NCBI GenBank assembly: GCA_021324935.1
Contig: JAJPIE010000074.1
Span: 1-33,120, forward strand
Source: Acidobacteriota bacterium
GTDB taxonomy: Bacteria; Acidobacteriota; Terriglobia; Acidiferrales; UBA7541
Direction of reading: 5' to 3'
DNA length: 33,120 bases
Both the position numbers and the translations under genes were made by a program. Below the pieces are notes generated by a model. The model was not told the DNA's origin, did not search any database, and worked only from the letters and a program-made list of their open reading frames with translations. Positions 25,859 through 33,120 of this stretch are shown one piece after another; positions within the stretch are counted from its first letter, which is position 1, and each line of letters begins with the position of its first letter.

Positions 25859-27027
25859 CGCTTCGCCCCCTTGGACCCCGCAAAAATCTTCTCGGCGTTT
25901 CCGTGGTACACCTTTGCCAGTATGGAATCCGGCAAGCCCATGCCATAAATCATCCAGCGGCCCTGCCCAGGATAGCCCCAGTAGGGGAAATACTCGTCCG
26001 TCGTCTCCAGCCAGCGAAAATAATTGGCATACATCGCCGGCACCGGCTCAGAATCCGTGCCAAAGAGTATGCGGTCCTGAAATTCGGTGAAGAATTCCCT
26101 CGCCCGCCTCGGCTGCCGGCCAAGTTCCGCTTCACGCGCCCCAAATTCGACGTACATGTTCGGATATGTGCGCAGCCATTCGGAAACGGCATCCAGGTTT
26201 TCCGGCCAATTCGCCACATGCAAGGCGATAAACGTCGTACGAGGGTGTTTTGCCACAATGTGATTGCGTTCCTCGAGCAGCGTCTGCTTGTCGGGAAATC
26301 CGTGGTCGTAGAAACTCCACGTCGGATTGTGCATCAGCTCCTCGTACCGTTCATTCTTCGCGTCCGTCGGAGTGAAGAACGCCTCCGGATCGGTGGAATG
26401 AATAGCCACGGGAATCCCCAACCGGCCGCACTCCTCCCACACCGGATCCATCCGCGGATCGTCGATGGGAACCAGCTTTCCATTCTTGTCGCGGACTCCG
26501 AGCCCCCAATCCTTCAGGATTTTCAGCCCGCGGGCGCCCCGCTCCACCGCATCGTCCAGCTGTGCCACCATCTCCTGGCTGAAATTCGGATCGTCGATCT
26601 TGCTCCAATCCATCTGCGCGAAAACCATGAAGCGCCCCGGATACGGCTTCACCATCTTGTCCACCACGCGCTGCAGCTTGTCGCCCCACATTCCCGTCAG
26701 TATGACGATCGTTTTGACGTTAGCCTCGTCCATGCCCTTCACCACTTCCGCGGGCGGAACTTCTTCCCCGTTGACCCCCTGCGCGTCGTCAACGTGGTTG
26801 TGTACGTCAATCACGTAAAACTTTGCGCGGGATACTTCATGAACGGGCAGATGCACTCTTGGCACGGGATCCCAATCTTTCAGCCGCAACGTCATGCGTT
26901 TGTCGGCGTTCGGATCCTCCTTGTACTGGATCTCTTGGGCGCAAGCCGACGGCAGAAAGTTAGCCACGGCAATACACATCGCGGCGAAATGCAAAAGGCG
27001 AAACTGCCGGGTCTGTTTGTGGGTCAT
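25855..27027 (-). CDS. Exported amidohydrolase (Amidohydrolase_2 type metal-dependent hydrolase)
   Basis: This 390-residue protein has a signal peptide (LLHFAAMCIAVANFLPSACAQ). The hydrolase barrel begins at YVIDVHNHV (metal-binding His76-x-His78) and continues with GARGLKILKDWGLGV, LGIPVAIHSTDPEAFF, TTFIALHVANWPE and RILFGTDSEPVPAMY, matching the HxH...H...H...D arrangement of Amidohydrolase_2 enzymes. Those include lactonases, decarboxylases and some amidases, so the reaction is open. It is not NagA/AgaA-like. It is the first gene of the minus-strand pair with the GH36 lipoprotein (4-bp ATGA overlap), and an operator-like array lies 64-108 bp upstream. A role in processing the same glycan, for example removal of an acyl or lactone group in the periplasm, is inference. 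Confidence 0.88.
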   Translation of the reverse strand: MTHKQTRQFRLLHFAAMCIAVANFLPSACAQEIQYKEDPNADKRMTLRLKDWDPVPRVHLPVHEVSRAKFYVIDVHNHVDDAQGVNGEEVPPAEVVKGMDEANVKTIVILTGMWGDKLQRVVDKMVKPYPGRFMVFAQMDWSKIDDPNFSQEMVAQLDDAVERGARGLKILKDWGLGVRDKNGKLVPIDDPRMDPVWEECGRLGIPVAIHSTDPEAFFTPTDAKNERYEELMHNPTWSFYDHGFPDKQTLLEERNHIVAKHPRTTFIALHVANWPENLDAVSEWLRTYPNMYVEFGAREAELGRQPRRAREFFTEFQDRILFGTDSEPVPAMYANYFRWLETTDEYFPYWGYPGQGRWMIYGMGLPDSILAKVYHGNAEKIFAGSKGAKR

Positions 27028-27090
27028 GGCGCGGGTCTCCGTCCGGGCCCTCGGGGCCTCGATTCGATGGGATTCTGCGTCCGCAAGTGT

Positions 27091-27135
27091 AAAACGAATC
27101 GTAGAGAAACGAAAGCATAAGAAGCAAAACGAAAG
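27091..27135. promoter_or_regulatory. ACGAAAG operator-like array upstream of the amidohydrolase-GH36 pair
   Basis: AAAACGAA (27091-27098), GAAACGAAAG (27106-27115) and AAAACGAAAG (27126-27135) form direct repeats, the last two exactly 20 bp (two helical turns) apart. On the minus strand they read CTTTCGTTTTGCTTC...CTTTCGTTTC, close to the AgaR-type TTTCRTTTY repeat pattern as I recall it. A weak -10-like TACGAT on the minus strand lies within the array. It is the counterpart of the sites at 12671-12707 and 13556-13590. Confidence 0.55.
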
Positions 27136-27184
27136 TAGCCAGTAAGTCTGCCTTCAGGCTCAGCTTCGGGCCCCTGCAGGAATT

Positions 27185-27655
27185 TCAGTCGGCTTCGTCG
27201 GCATAGTGCAGCGGCAGCGCTGTCGTGTATTTGATCGTCTCCATCGCAAAGCTGGAGGTCACGTCGTAAAGGTCCGCGGCCTTGATCAACCGGCGATATA
27301 CGTCGTCGTACGCGGCAATGTTGGGAACCACCACCCGCAGCAGGTAATCGACTCGGCCGCTCATGCGGTAGAACTCCACCACTTCCGGAATTTGCGCCGC
27401 CGCCCGGCAAAACTTGCTGGCCCATTCCAGCGAATGCTGATTCGTGCGGATGCTGACGAATACGTTCACCGGAACATTGATTTTCGCCGGGTCCAGCAAT
27501 GCGACGCGGCTGCGAATTACGCCGTCGGCGATCAACTTTTGAATGCGCCTCCAGCATGGGGATGGGGAGATGCCGGCGCGGTCGGCGACCTCGGCCACGG
27601 GCATCATCGCGTCCTCCTGCAGGCACTTCACGATCTTCAGGTCTATTTTGTCCAC
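27185..27655 (-). CDS. Lrp/AsnC-family transcriptional regulator
   Basis: I chose the GTG at 27655, preceded by AAAAGGAGAG about 5 bp upstream. It gives 156 residues, the family's normal length; an open extension to 27778 is Pro/Ala-rich and not family-like. The N-terminal helix-turn-helix has VDKIDLKIVKCLQEDAMMP, VAEVADRAGISPSPCWRRI and LIADGVIRSRVALLD. The C-terminal RAM/AsnC domain (VPVNVFVSIRTNQHSLEW, EVVEFYRMSGRVDYLLRVVV, SSFAMETIKYTTALPL) normally binds amino acids and mediates octamer assembly. It sits between the amidohydrolase pair and a divergent small membrane protein gene. Its targets are unknown, and it could serve amino-acid metabolism unrelated to the sugar locus. Confidence 0.93.
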   Translation of the reverse strand: MDKIDLKIVKCLQEDAMMPVAEVADRAGISPSPCWRRIQKLIADGVIRSRVALLDPAKINVPVNVFVSIRTNQHSLEWASKFCRAAAQIPEVVEFYRMSGRVDYLLRVVVPNIAAYDDVYRRLIKAADLYDVTSSFAMETIKYTTALPLHYADEAD

Positions 27656-27948
27656 GGACTCTCCTTTTCGTGCCGCGCGTGGATGGGCTGATGCGCCGGG
27701 GCCCGGCGCATCACCAGCACTCTCTTCGTCAGCCACTTCCGGAGCGGCAGCCGTTTCTGACCGCGTGAAAACATGCACTGTTTTTCAGCATGCCAGAAAT
27801 GTGCGCAGAAGTGGAATAATATACCGAATAGTGAGCATAGTTGGAATAAAAAACCAATAAATACAGGACAGACGCCAATCATTGCAATTTTATTTGTTGC
27901 CGTCTGTGTTAGCGTGCTCACCACTTTGCAGGTGGAGGGAAGGCTCCC

Positions 27949-28197
27949 ATGGAGCGATGGTCGTTCACGGCGCATCCTGCGTCTGTGGGTGAAACCTATG
28001 CGCAGCATTTTTGGTCCGCATGCAAGTTTTCGGCCAGCATGATTTCTGCCGGATTTGCTTGCTTCGTGCATGGGCTCTTCCCGTTCGTGTTCGTCACCAC
28101 GGGCTCTTCCACCGTCAAGAAGCTCTACGACCGCATGGTGACCCATCGTCTGCGGGAACCACCCGCGGGCTCGAAGGGAGGCGGAGCTCCGGCATAA
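27949..28197 (+). CDS. DUF6356-family small membrane protein
   Basis: This 82-residue protein begins MERWSFTAHPASVGETYAQH and has a central hydrophobic segment (ASMISAGFACFVHGLFPFVFV) followed by TTGSSTVKKLYDRMVTH. The FTAHPASVGETY...FVTTGS layout matches the DUF6356 family of short bacterial membrane proteins as I remember it; function unknown. GGAGGGAAGG lies 5 bp before the ATG. A C-terminal Gly/Ala/Pro-rich tail is probably disordered. It is transcribed away from the Lrp/AsnC gene, with a 293-bp spacer in which I see no RNA gene or repeat. Confidence 0.8.
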   Translation: MERWSFTAHPASVGETYAQHFWSACKFSASMISAGFACFVHGLFPFVFVTTGSSTVKKLYDRMVTHRLREPPAGSKGGGAPA

Positions 28198-28378
28198 GGC
28201 TCATAGAAGAAAATGAAGAAAATTCGAATGCAACTATCCAAGGTTTCGATACCTGATAACCAAAGTTTGATTGACGGATCAAGTTTTGGCATGGCTAGGC
28301 TAGATTCCCGGAGTTGATTTTATTCGGAGAGGCACGCGGCGAAAATCCGGGGCCTCTTTCTCCAGGACAGTTCTCTTT

Positions 28379-28414
28379 CCTTCGAAGAAGCCGGGGGTAA
28401 GTCCTTCTCGAAGG
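28379..28414 (+). promoter_or_regulatory. Strong stem-loop in the 5' leader of the second TonB receptor
   Basis: CCTTCGAAGAAG (28379-28390) pairs with CTTCTCGAAGG (28404-28414). The stem is 7 plus 4 bp with one bulged A, closed by a 13-nt loop, about 60 bp before the start codon. A second imperfect stem (AGAGGC/GCCTCT, about 28328-28356) lies just upstream. No known riboswitch signature is recognisable; it may be a cis-regulatory or mRNA-stabilising structure. Confidence 0.45.
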
Positions 28415-28476
28415 GCGGGGCAGGGGTATCCATCTCAGGTGCCAGTGAATTTTGATCTCGTGTTAAGGGGGAGAAC

Positions 28477-31400
28477 ATGAGTTCTACTTACGTCACTCGA
28501 AGCATTTCTTATCTCTTAATCGCACTTATCGCGGGGCTGTTTTGCGGCTCGACGCCAATCCACGCACAAGTTGCCGGTGGCACCATTCTCGGCACGGTCA
28601 CCGATCCCAGCGGCGCGGTGATTGCCAACGCCCAAATCATCATCACGGATCGCGCCACGGGTGTGGTGCGCACCGTCACCAGCAACACCGCGGGATTTTA
28701 CACCGCGCCCAACCTGACTCCCGGAGAATATGACATCCGGATCACCGCGGCTGGTTTTTCCGTGGGCACGGTTTCCGACGTGACGCTGACCGTCGGCGCA
28801 ATCCAAACCGTGAACGTAGCGCTGAAGCTCGGCTCCGCAAGTTCGACGGTGGAAGTTTCAGAGATCGCGCCCGGGGTCGACCTGGCCACTTCCAGCCTGA
28901 GCGGCGAAGTTGACGGCCTCACGGTGCGGGAACTCCCGCTCAACGGCCGCGACTGGTCGCAGTTGGCTACCTTGCAGCCAGGTGTCGCGCAGGTGCGCAA
29001 CCAGTCCGGCATCGGCGCCGTCGGTTCGGCCGACGTGGTGCGCGGCGCGCGCGGATTTGGTAACCAGCTCAGCGTCTCCGGAACGCGCCCGACGCAGAAC
29101 AACTACCGCCTGGACGGCATCAGCATCAACGACTACACCAACGGCGCCCCCGGTGGAGTATTGGGCACGCTGGCTGGCGTGGACGCGATTCAGGAGTTCT
29201 CTGTTCTCACCACCAACTATTCCGCGGAGTACGGCAAAACTTCCGGCGGCGTCATCAATGCGATTACGCGTTCGGGAACCAACCAGTTCCACGGCGATCT
29301 ATTCGAGTTTTTGCGCAACAGCGCGCTGGACGCGAAGAATTTCTTCGACCTCCCCGGCCCCATCCCGCCGTTTCGGCGCAACCAATTTGGCGGTGCGGTT
29401 GGCGGACCGATTGTGAAGGACAAAACCTTCTTTTTCTTCAACTATGAGGGGCTGCGGCAGTCGCTCAGCAGCACGCAGACGAATTTTGTCCCGTCCGATA
29501 ACGCCCGCCAGGGAATCCTGAGCACCGGCAATGTCACTGTGGACCCGCTGGTTGCACCGTTCCTCCAGTTCTGGCACCCGGCGAATGGTCCTGTCGTTGG
29601 CAACGGAGATGTCGCCGAGTACAAGGTGGTGACCAAACAAGTCGGAAGCGGGAATTTCTATACCGCGCGTGTCGACCATCAGTTTTCCACCAGCGACAGC
29701 ATTTCCGGAAGCTTCTTCTATGACAAGACCCAACTCACAAACCCGGATCCGCTGAACAACGAGACCTTTTTCAATAGCAACTCGCGGCCGTTCGGGAGCC
29801 TCGAATGGACGCACGTTTTCAGTCCCGCTTTTACGAATTCCGCACGCTTCGGTTTTAGCCGTAACAGCGCCGACATTCTGACGGGACCCGGGGCAAATCC
29901 CCTGGTGACCGATACCACACTGGGTTCCATTCCAGGGAAGCCGGCTCCGTTTATCGTCGTCCCGGGCCTGAGCACATTCTTTGGTGGAGTCGACGGCTTT
30001 CCGAACTTCACCTTCGGTTGGAATTCCTTCCAGGGCTACGACGATGCCTTCTTGACTCGTGGCCGGCATTCGATCAAGTTCGGTTTCGCCGTGGAGCGCA
30101 TGCAATCCAACAACCTGTTCCACTTCTTCGACAATGGCAACTTCGTGTTTCCCTCACTCTCCGCTTTTCTCACGAATCAGCCAGTTGTTTTCCAGGCCAC
30201 AATTCCTTCGTCCGCAACTCCCCGCGGAATTCGCGAGACGCTCTACGGTGCCTATGTTCAGGACGACTGGCGCTTCCGCTCCAATCTGACTCTGAACATT
30301 GGCCTGCGTTATGAAATGACCACCATCCCGACCGAAGTCAACGGCAAGCAGGCCTCGCTGAAGAGCATGACGGATTCGACCATCACACCGGGGCAGCCGT
30401 ACTTCAGTAACAACCCCACCGTTTGGGACTTCGAACCGCGCATCGGTTTTGCCTGGGATCCGTTCCGCGATGGGAAAACCTCCGTTCGCGGTGGCTTTGG
30501 CTTGTATGACGTGTTGCCGCTGCCCTACGAGTTCCTCATCATCTCTTCGGCTTCCGCGCCGGTCGCGCAGAATCTTTCCATCACCACGCTCGGGCAGGGT
30601 GATTTTCCTGCCAATGCATACAACACGGCGATTCAATCGTGCGTGCTCCCGAATCTTTCCTGCTATCGAACCGCCTATATCGATCCGAACCCGCATCGCA
30701 GCTACGTGACCCAATGGAACCTCAACGTCCAGCGCGAAATTGCTCCTCAGACGTCGGTGACGGTCGGCTACGTGGGCTCGCGTGGCATTCGTCTGCCCTT
30801 CCGCACCGACGATGCCGACATCGTTTTGCCTACGCTGACCTCGGCCGGGTACCTTTGGCCGAGCAATTCCACCCAAGGCGCGGGCATCGGCACGCGCGTC
30901 AATCCCAACGTCGGTCGAATCGACCGCTTGGTCTTTGGCGCCGACTCCTACTACAACGGTCTCCATCTCGACGTCGAACGAAAGTTCAGCCACGGCCTGC
31001 AATTCCTCACTGCCTTTACCTGGAGCAAGAGCATCGACACCGGGTCCTCCACCATCGCCGGCGACCAATTCTCCAACTCCCCCTCGAGCTTGCCTTTCTA
31101 TTTCGATGCGCGGCTCAGAAGGGGCCAGTCCGACTTCAATCTCGGAAGGAACCTCGTCATTAGCGGAACCTGGCAGGTCCCGGGGATTAAATCGGAGTCC
31201 GGCATCCTGAGCTGGATTGTCAACAATTGGCAGGTCGGTGGAATTCTGGAGGCGAGTTCCGGCGCTCCGTTCACCGTTCTTGTTGGCGGTGATCCTCTGG
31301 GACTTAACAATACCGATCCGTTTGCCTACCCGGATCGCGTTGTCGGCCCAGGCTGCGGCTCGGGCGTCAACTCGGGCAACACCAGCTACATTCGCTTATC

Positions 31401-31740
31401 CTGCTTTGCGATGCCGCCCTCTCAGGGCACAACAACCGGTGGCGCTCCGATTTACACCCTGCTGGGCAACAGCGGGCGCAATCCTCTCACCGGACCCGGC
31501 ATGGTCAACGTCGACTTCTCATTGTTCAAAAACATCCCCATTCACAAGATCTCGGAGACCACCAACCTGCAATTCCGTGCCGAGATGTTCAACATCTTCA
31601 ATCGACCCAACTTTGCTCCACCACTCGACAACAACGTCCTATTCAATCCGGACGGGTCCCCGGTCGGCAATGCCGGCGTGCTCGACACCACGCAGACGCC
31701 TTCGCGGCAGATTCAGTTTGGTTTGAAGCTGGTCTTCTAG
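28477..31740 (+). CDS. TonB-dependent receptor, Oar-like, with carboxypeptidase-regulatory-like domain (second copy)
   Basis: This 1087-residue outer-membrane receptor starts at ATG 28477 behind AAGGGGGAG. Its order is signal peptide (SYLLIALIAGLFCGSTPIHAQ), beta-sandwich domain at about 30-115 (ILGTVTDPSGAVIANAQI; GFYTAPNLTPGEYDIRI), plug (LPLNGRDWSQLATLQPGV, NNYRLDGISINDYTNG, EYGKTSGGVINAITRSGTNQ) and barrel (NQFGGAVGGPIVKDKTFFFF, LNIGLRYEMTT, FRAEMFNIFNRPNFAPP), ending IQFGLKLVF. It shares architecture with the receptor at 13636 but is shorter and differs in its loops, so it probably has a different ligand. A 279-bp spacer with leader hairpins precedes it. No SusD partner and no obvious enzyme operon is attached, so the substrate cannot be inferred. 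Confidence 0.95.
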   Translation: MSSTYVTRSISYLLIALIAGLFCGSTPIHAQVAGGTILGTVTDPSGAVIANAQIIITDRATGVVRTVTSNTAGFYTAPNLTPGEYDIRITAAGFSVGTVSDVTLTVGAIQTVNVALKLGSASSTVEVSEIAPGVDLATSSLSGEVDGLTVRELPLNGRDWSQLATLQPGVAQVRNQSGIGAVGSADVVRGARGFGNQLSVSGTRPTQNNYRLDGISINDYTNGAPGGVLGTLAGVDAIQEFSVLTTNYSAEYGKTSGGVINAITRSGTNQFHGDLFEFLRNSALDAKNFFDLPGPIPPFRRNQFGGAVGGPIVKDKTFFFFNYEGLRQSLSSTQTNFVPSDNARQGILSTGNVTVDPLVAPFLQFWHPANGPVVGNGDVAEYKVVTKQVGSGNFYTARVDHQFSTSDSISGSFFYDKTQLTNPDPLNNETFFNSNSRPFGSLEWTHVFSPAFTNSARFGFSRNSADILTGPGANPLVTDTTLGSIPGKPAPFIVVPGLSTFFGGVDGFPNFTFGWNSFQGYDDAFLTRGRHSIKFGFAVERMQSNNLFHFFDNGNFVFPSLSAFLTNQPVVFQATIPSSATPRGIRETLYGAYVQDDWRFRSNLTLNIGLRYEMTTIPTEVNGKQASLKSMTDSTITPGQPYFSNNPTVWDFEPRIGFAWDPFRDGKTSVRGGFGLYDVLPLPYEFLIISSASAPVAQNLSITTLGQGDFPANAYNTAIQSCVLPNLSCYRTAYIDPNPHRSYVTQWNLNVQREIAPQTSVTVGYVGSRGIRLPFRTDDADIVLPTLTSAGYLWPSNSTQGAGIGTRVNPNVGRIDRLVFGADSYYNGLHLDVERKFSHGLQFLTAFTWSKSIDTGSSTIAGDQFSNSPSSLPFYFDARLRRGQSDFNLGRNLVISGTWQVPGIKSESGILSWIVNNWQVGGILEASSGAPFTVLVGGDPLGLNNTDPFAYPDRVVGPGCGSGVNSGNTSYIRLSCFAMPPSQGTTTGGAPIYTLLGNSGRNPLTGPGMVNVDFSLFKNIPIHKISETTNLQFRAEMFNIFNRPNFAPPLDNNVLFNPDGSPVGNAGVLDTTQTPSRQIQFGLKLVF

Positions 31741-31748
31741 ACAACGAA

Positions 31749-31790
31749 TCCCCATGGCCGGCCAGGAGGGCAATCCGGCTGGCCGGGGGA
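31749..31790 (+). terminator. GC-rich hairpin after the second receptor gene
   Basis: TCCCCATGGCCGGCC (31749-31763) pairs with GGCTGGCCGGGGGA (31777-31790) in a stem of 8 plus 5 bp with a small internal bulge, 8 bp after the stop codon. No U-tract follows, so it may act as a weak terminator or 3'-end stabiliser. Confidence 0.5.
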
Positions 31791-31894
31791 TACTTACAAC
31801 ACGCCACCTGGACTAGAATCAGCGGGGTCGCCGGGTTTGTGGATCGATTCGCAAGCACAGTCGGAAGTTCTCGCGAACCGCAAAGGAGAAATCC

Positions 31895-32353
31895 ATGAAG
31901 AAAGTAGCGGTACTCCTTGCTCTACTGTTTGCTTTTGGCTTTTTCTTTGCCGGCCGCGCGGCCGTTGCACAAACCACGGAGGCCGCTCCCCCCGCCGATA
32001 CGCCGGTCACTATGGCTGTCTACTATAAAGTTCCGCCGGGGAAACGGCTGGATTGGCTGACGCTTTATCGCAAATACCATTATCCGGTGATGGAACAGTT
32101 CGTCAAAGACGGCCTGATTAAAAGCATCCAGATTTACCAGCGGCGCTTCCGCTCGCAATCGCCCGCGTGGGATTACGAAGTCGTTCTGGTTTGGCGCGAT
32201 TGGAACGCAATCGAGGAAGGCCACGTAAAAGAGCCACCGTTGATCCGGAAGATGTTCCCGGATATGGCCGACTACGAAAAAGCCGACCAGAAGCGCTTCG
32301 AACTCCAGACCGACGTGTGGATCGACATTCTGGAGGAAGTACCGGGCCAGTAG
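31895..32353 (+). CDS. Small secreted hypothetical protein
   Basis: This 152-residue protein has a signal peptide (MKKVAVLLALLFAFGFFFAG, cleavage probably after AAVAQ). A strong Shine-Dalgarno (AAAGGAGAAATCC) sits before the ATG. The mature part is charged and aromatic: VTMAVYYKVPPGKRLDWLTL, YHYPVMEQFVKDGLIKSIQI, WDYEVVLVWRDWNAIEEGH and MADYEKADQKRFELQTDVWI. This strand-helix-strand plan suggests a ferredoxin-like dimeric alpha/beta-barrel fold (NIPSNAP/EthD-like), but I recognise no catalytic residue. It lies between the receptor hairpin and a beta-propeller gene. Function unknown. Confidence 0.8.
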   Translation: MKKVAVLLALLFAFGFFFAGRAAVAQTTEAAPPADTPVTMAVYYKVPPGKRLDWLTLYRKYHYPVMEQFVKDGLIKSIQIYQRRFRSQSPAWDYEVVLVWRDWNAIEEGHVKEPPLIRKMFPDMADYEKADQKRFELQTDVWIDILEEVPGQ

Positions 32354-32428
32354 TGAGGGTAGGATAAGAACAAAACCGAGTGAGCGCGTCACTTGATTGG
32401 TTTCTGTCGGATTTTTAGGGAGGGTTCT

Positions 32429-33120
32429 TTGAGGAAGCTTGTGTTGTGCGTTTTCGTTTTGTTGCCGCTGGCGCTGATCGCGCGGCCGCATTCCAACGGA
32501 CCGTTGCGCTTTCTGATGGCGGTGGTCATGCCCGATGTCCCCAAAGGCCCGTACAGCGATCATCTCGCTGTCGATCTGGAGGGGCATCGTTTATTCGCCA
32601 CTCCTCAGGCGCAAAAAAGCGTGCAGGTGATCGACTTCACCACGGGCAAACTGCTCCACACTATAACCGGAATCGCGAACCCTCACTCCATTCTCTACCG
32701 GCAAGACTTGGAACAAATCTTTGTGACCGATGGCGGCGACGGTTTGCTGCGCATCTACGGCGGCAAGGACTACAAACCCCTGAAGACCGTGGACAATTTG
32801 CCCGACGCGGATTCCATCGGCTACGACCCGGCGACCAAACTCCTCTACGTCACCACGGCTGTCAAAGACGGCGGCAGCGAAGCCTCGGCTTTGAGCATTA
32901 TTGACACCACCAGCGCCGCTCTGCTTGGCCAGATCAAGCTTCCGGCCGAAAGTCCAGAAGCGATGGCTATGGAGACGTCCGGCCCGCTGATCTATGTGGA
33001 TCTGATGGACCAGAACCAAGTTGCGGTAGTGGATCGCAGCAAGCGCACGGTTTCTGCGATCTGGCCGGTGACGAAGTGCAAGAAGGATATCGCCGCGGGA
33101 CTCGATGAAGCGCACCATCG
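32429..33120 (+). CDS. Exported YncE-like beta-propeller protein, cut by the window end
   Basis: The gene begins at TTG 32429, preceded by AGGGAGGG (32417-32424), and runs off the right edge; 230 codons are visible. It starts with a signal peptide (MRKLVLCVFVLLPLALIARP). Propeller blades follow: SDHLAVDLEGHRLFATPQAQ, SVQVIDFTTGKLLHTITGI, DLEQIFVTDGGDGLLRIY, ADSIGYDPATKLLYVTTA, ALSIIDTTSAALLGQIKLP and QVAVVDRSKRTVSAIWPV. It belongs to the same broad superfamily as the protein at 8693-9766 but is not a close copy. A GTG at 32441 is an alternative start. The binding function is unknown. Confidence 0.85.
   Translation, partial: MRKLVLCVFVLLPLALIARPHSNGPLRFLMAVVMPDVPKGPYSDHLAVDLEGHRLFATPQAQKSVQVIDFTTGKLLHTITGIANPHSILYRQDLEQIFVTDGGDGLLRIYGGKDYKPLKTVDNLPDADSIGYDPATKLLYVTTAVKDGGSEASALSIIDTTSAALLGQIKLPAESPEAMAMETSGPLIYVDLMDQNQVAVVDRSKRTVSAIWPVTKCKKDIAAGLDEAHH

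Noticed and set aside
27656..27778. N-terminal extension of the Lrp/AsnC regulator
   Set aside because: The extension is Pro/Ala-rich and the AAGGAG site points to the GTG at 27655, which yields the normal family length.
28205..28225. GAAAA-rich stretch upstream of the second TonB receptor as a fourth operator array
   Set aside because: The units are GAAAA rather than GAAAG/ACGAAAG and lie far from the start codon; I do not count it as part of the regulon.

Overview
The window looks like an Acidobacteriota chromosome, and this taxonomic call is an inference. It rests on two large Oar-type TonB-dependent receptors with an N-terminal carboxypeptidase-regulatory-like domain and no SusD partner, YncE-type beta-propeller proteins, a giant RHS/YD-repeat protein with an exported companion, and a DUF6356 protein. 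No plasmid, phage or transposase gene is visible.

Left part (1-8610): an accessory block whose sequence is visibly more A+T-rich than the rest. It carries an exported protein, a 1819-residue RHS-repeat protein, two small single-pass membrane proteins and an orphan type II pseudopilin. It ends at 8561-8610 in the 3' half of a tRNA-Pro(CGG) gene including CCA, with no 5' half. This is the footprint expected of an integrative element inserted into a tRNA gene, so the block is probably the right end of a genomic island whose other end and integrase lie left of the window.

Middle (8693-12554): a secreted YncE-type protein (minus strand), an outer-membrane beta-barrel protein, and a full-length iron-sulfur L-serine dehydratase.

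Sugar locus (12670-27135): a DeoR/GlpR-type regulator is followed by a tight plus-strand operon. Its order is TonB receptor, secreted TIM-barrel protein (candidate glycoside hydrolase), LacD-type tagatose-1,6-bisphosphate aldolase, PfkB kinase (LacC/FruK type), SIS-domain sugar-phosphate isomerase/deaminase (AgaS-like) and a second PfkB kinase. A facing minus-strand pair encodes an exported amidohydrolase and a lipoprotein GH36-type alpha-galactosidase/alpha-N-acetylgalactosaminidase. The four cytoplasmic enzymes are exactly those needed to take galactosamine through GalN-6-P, tagatose-6-P and tagatose-1,6-bisP to triose phosphates. Helically phased arrays of a GAAAG/ACGAAAG unit occur upstream of three transcription units: the regulator gene, the receptor operon (where the array overlaps a good promoter) and the amidohydrolase-GH36 pair. 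I read these as operators of the DeoR protein, which makes the locus a self-contained regulon for an alpha-linked galactosamine- or galactose-containing glycan. The substrate is inferred.

Right part (27185-33120): an Lrp/AsnC regulator, a divergent DUF6356 membrane protein, a second Oar-type receptor with a structured 5' leader and a terminator-like hairpin, a small secreted protein, and the start of another exported beta-propeller protein that runs off the window.
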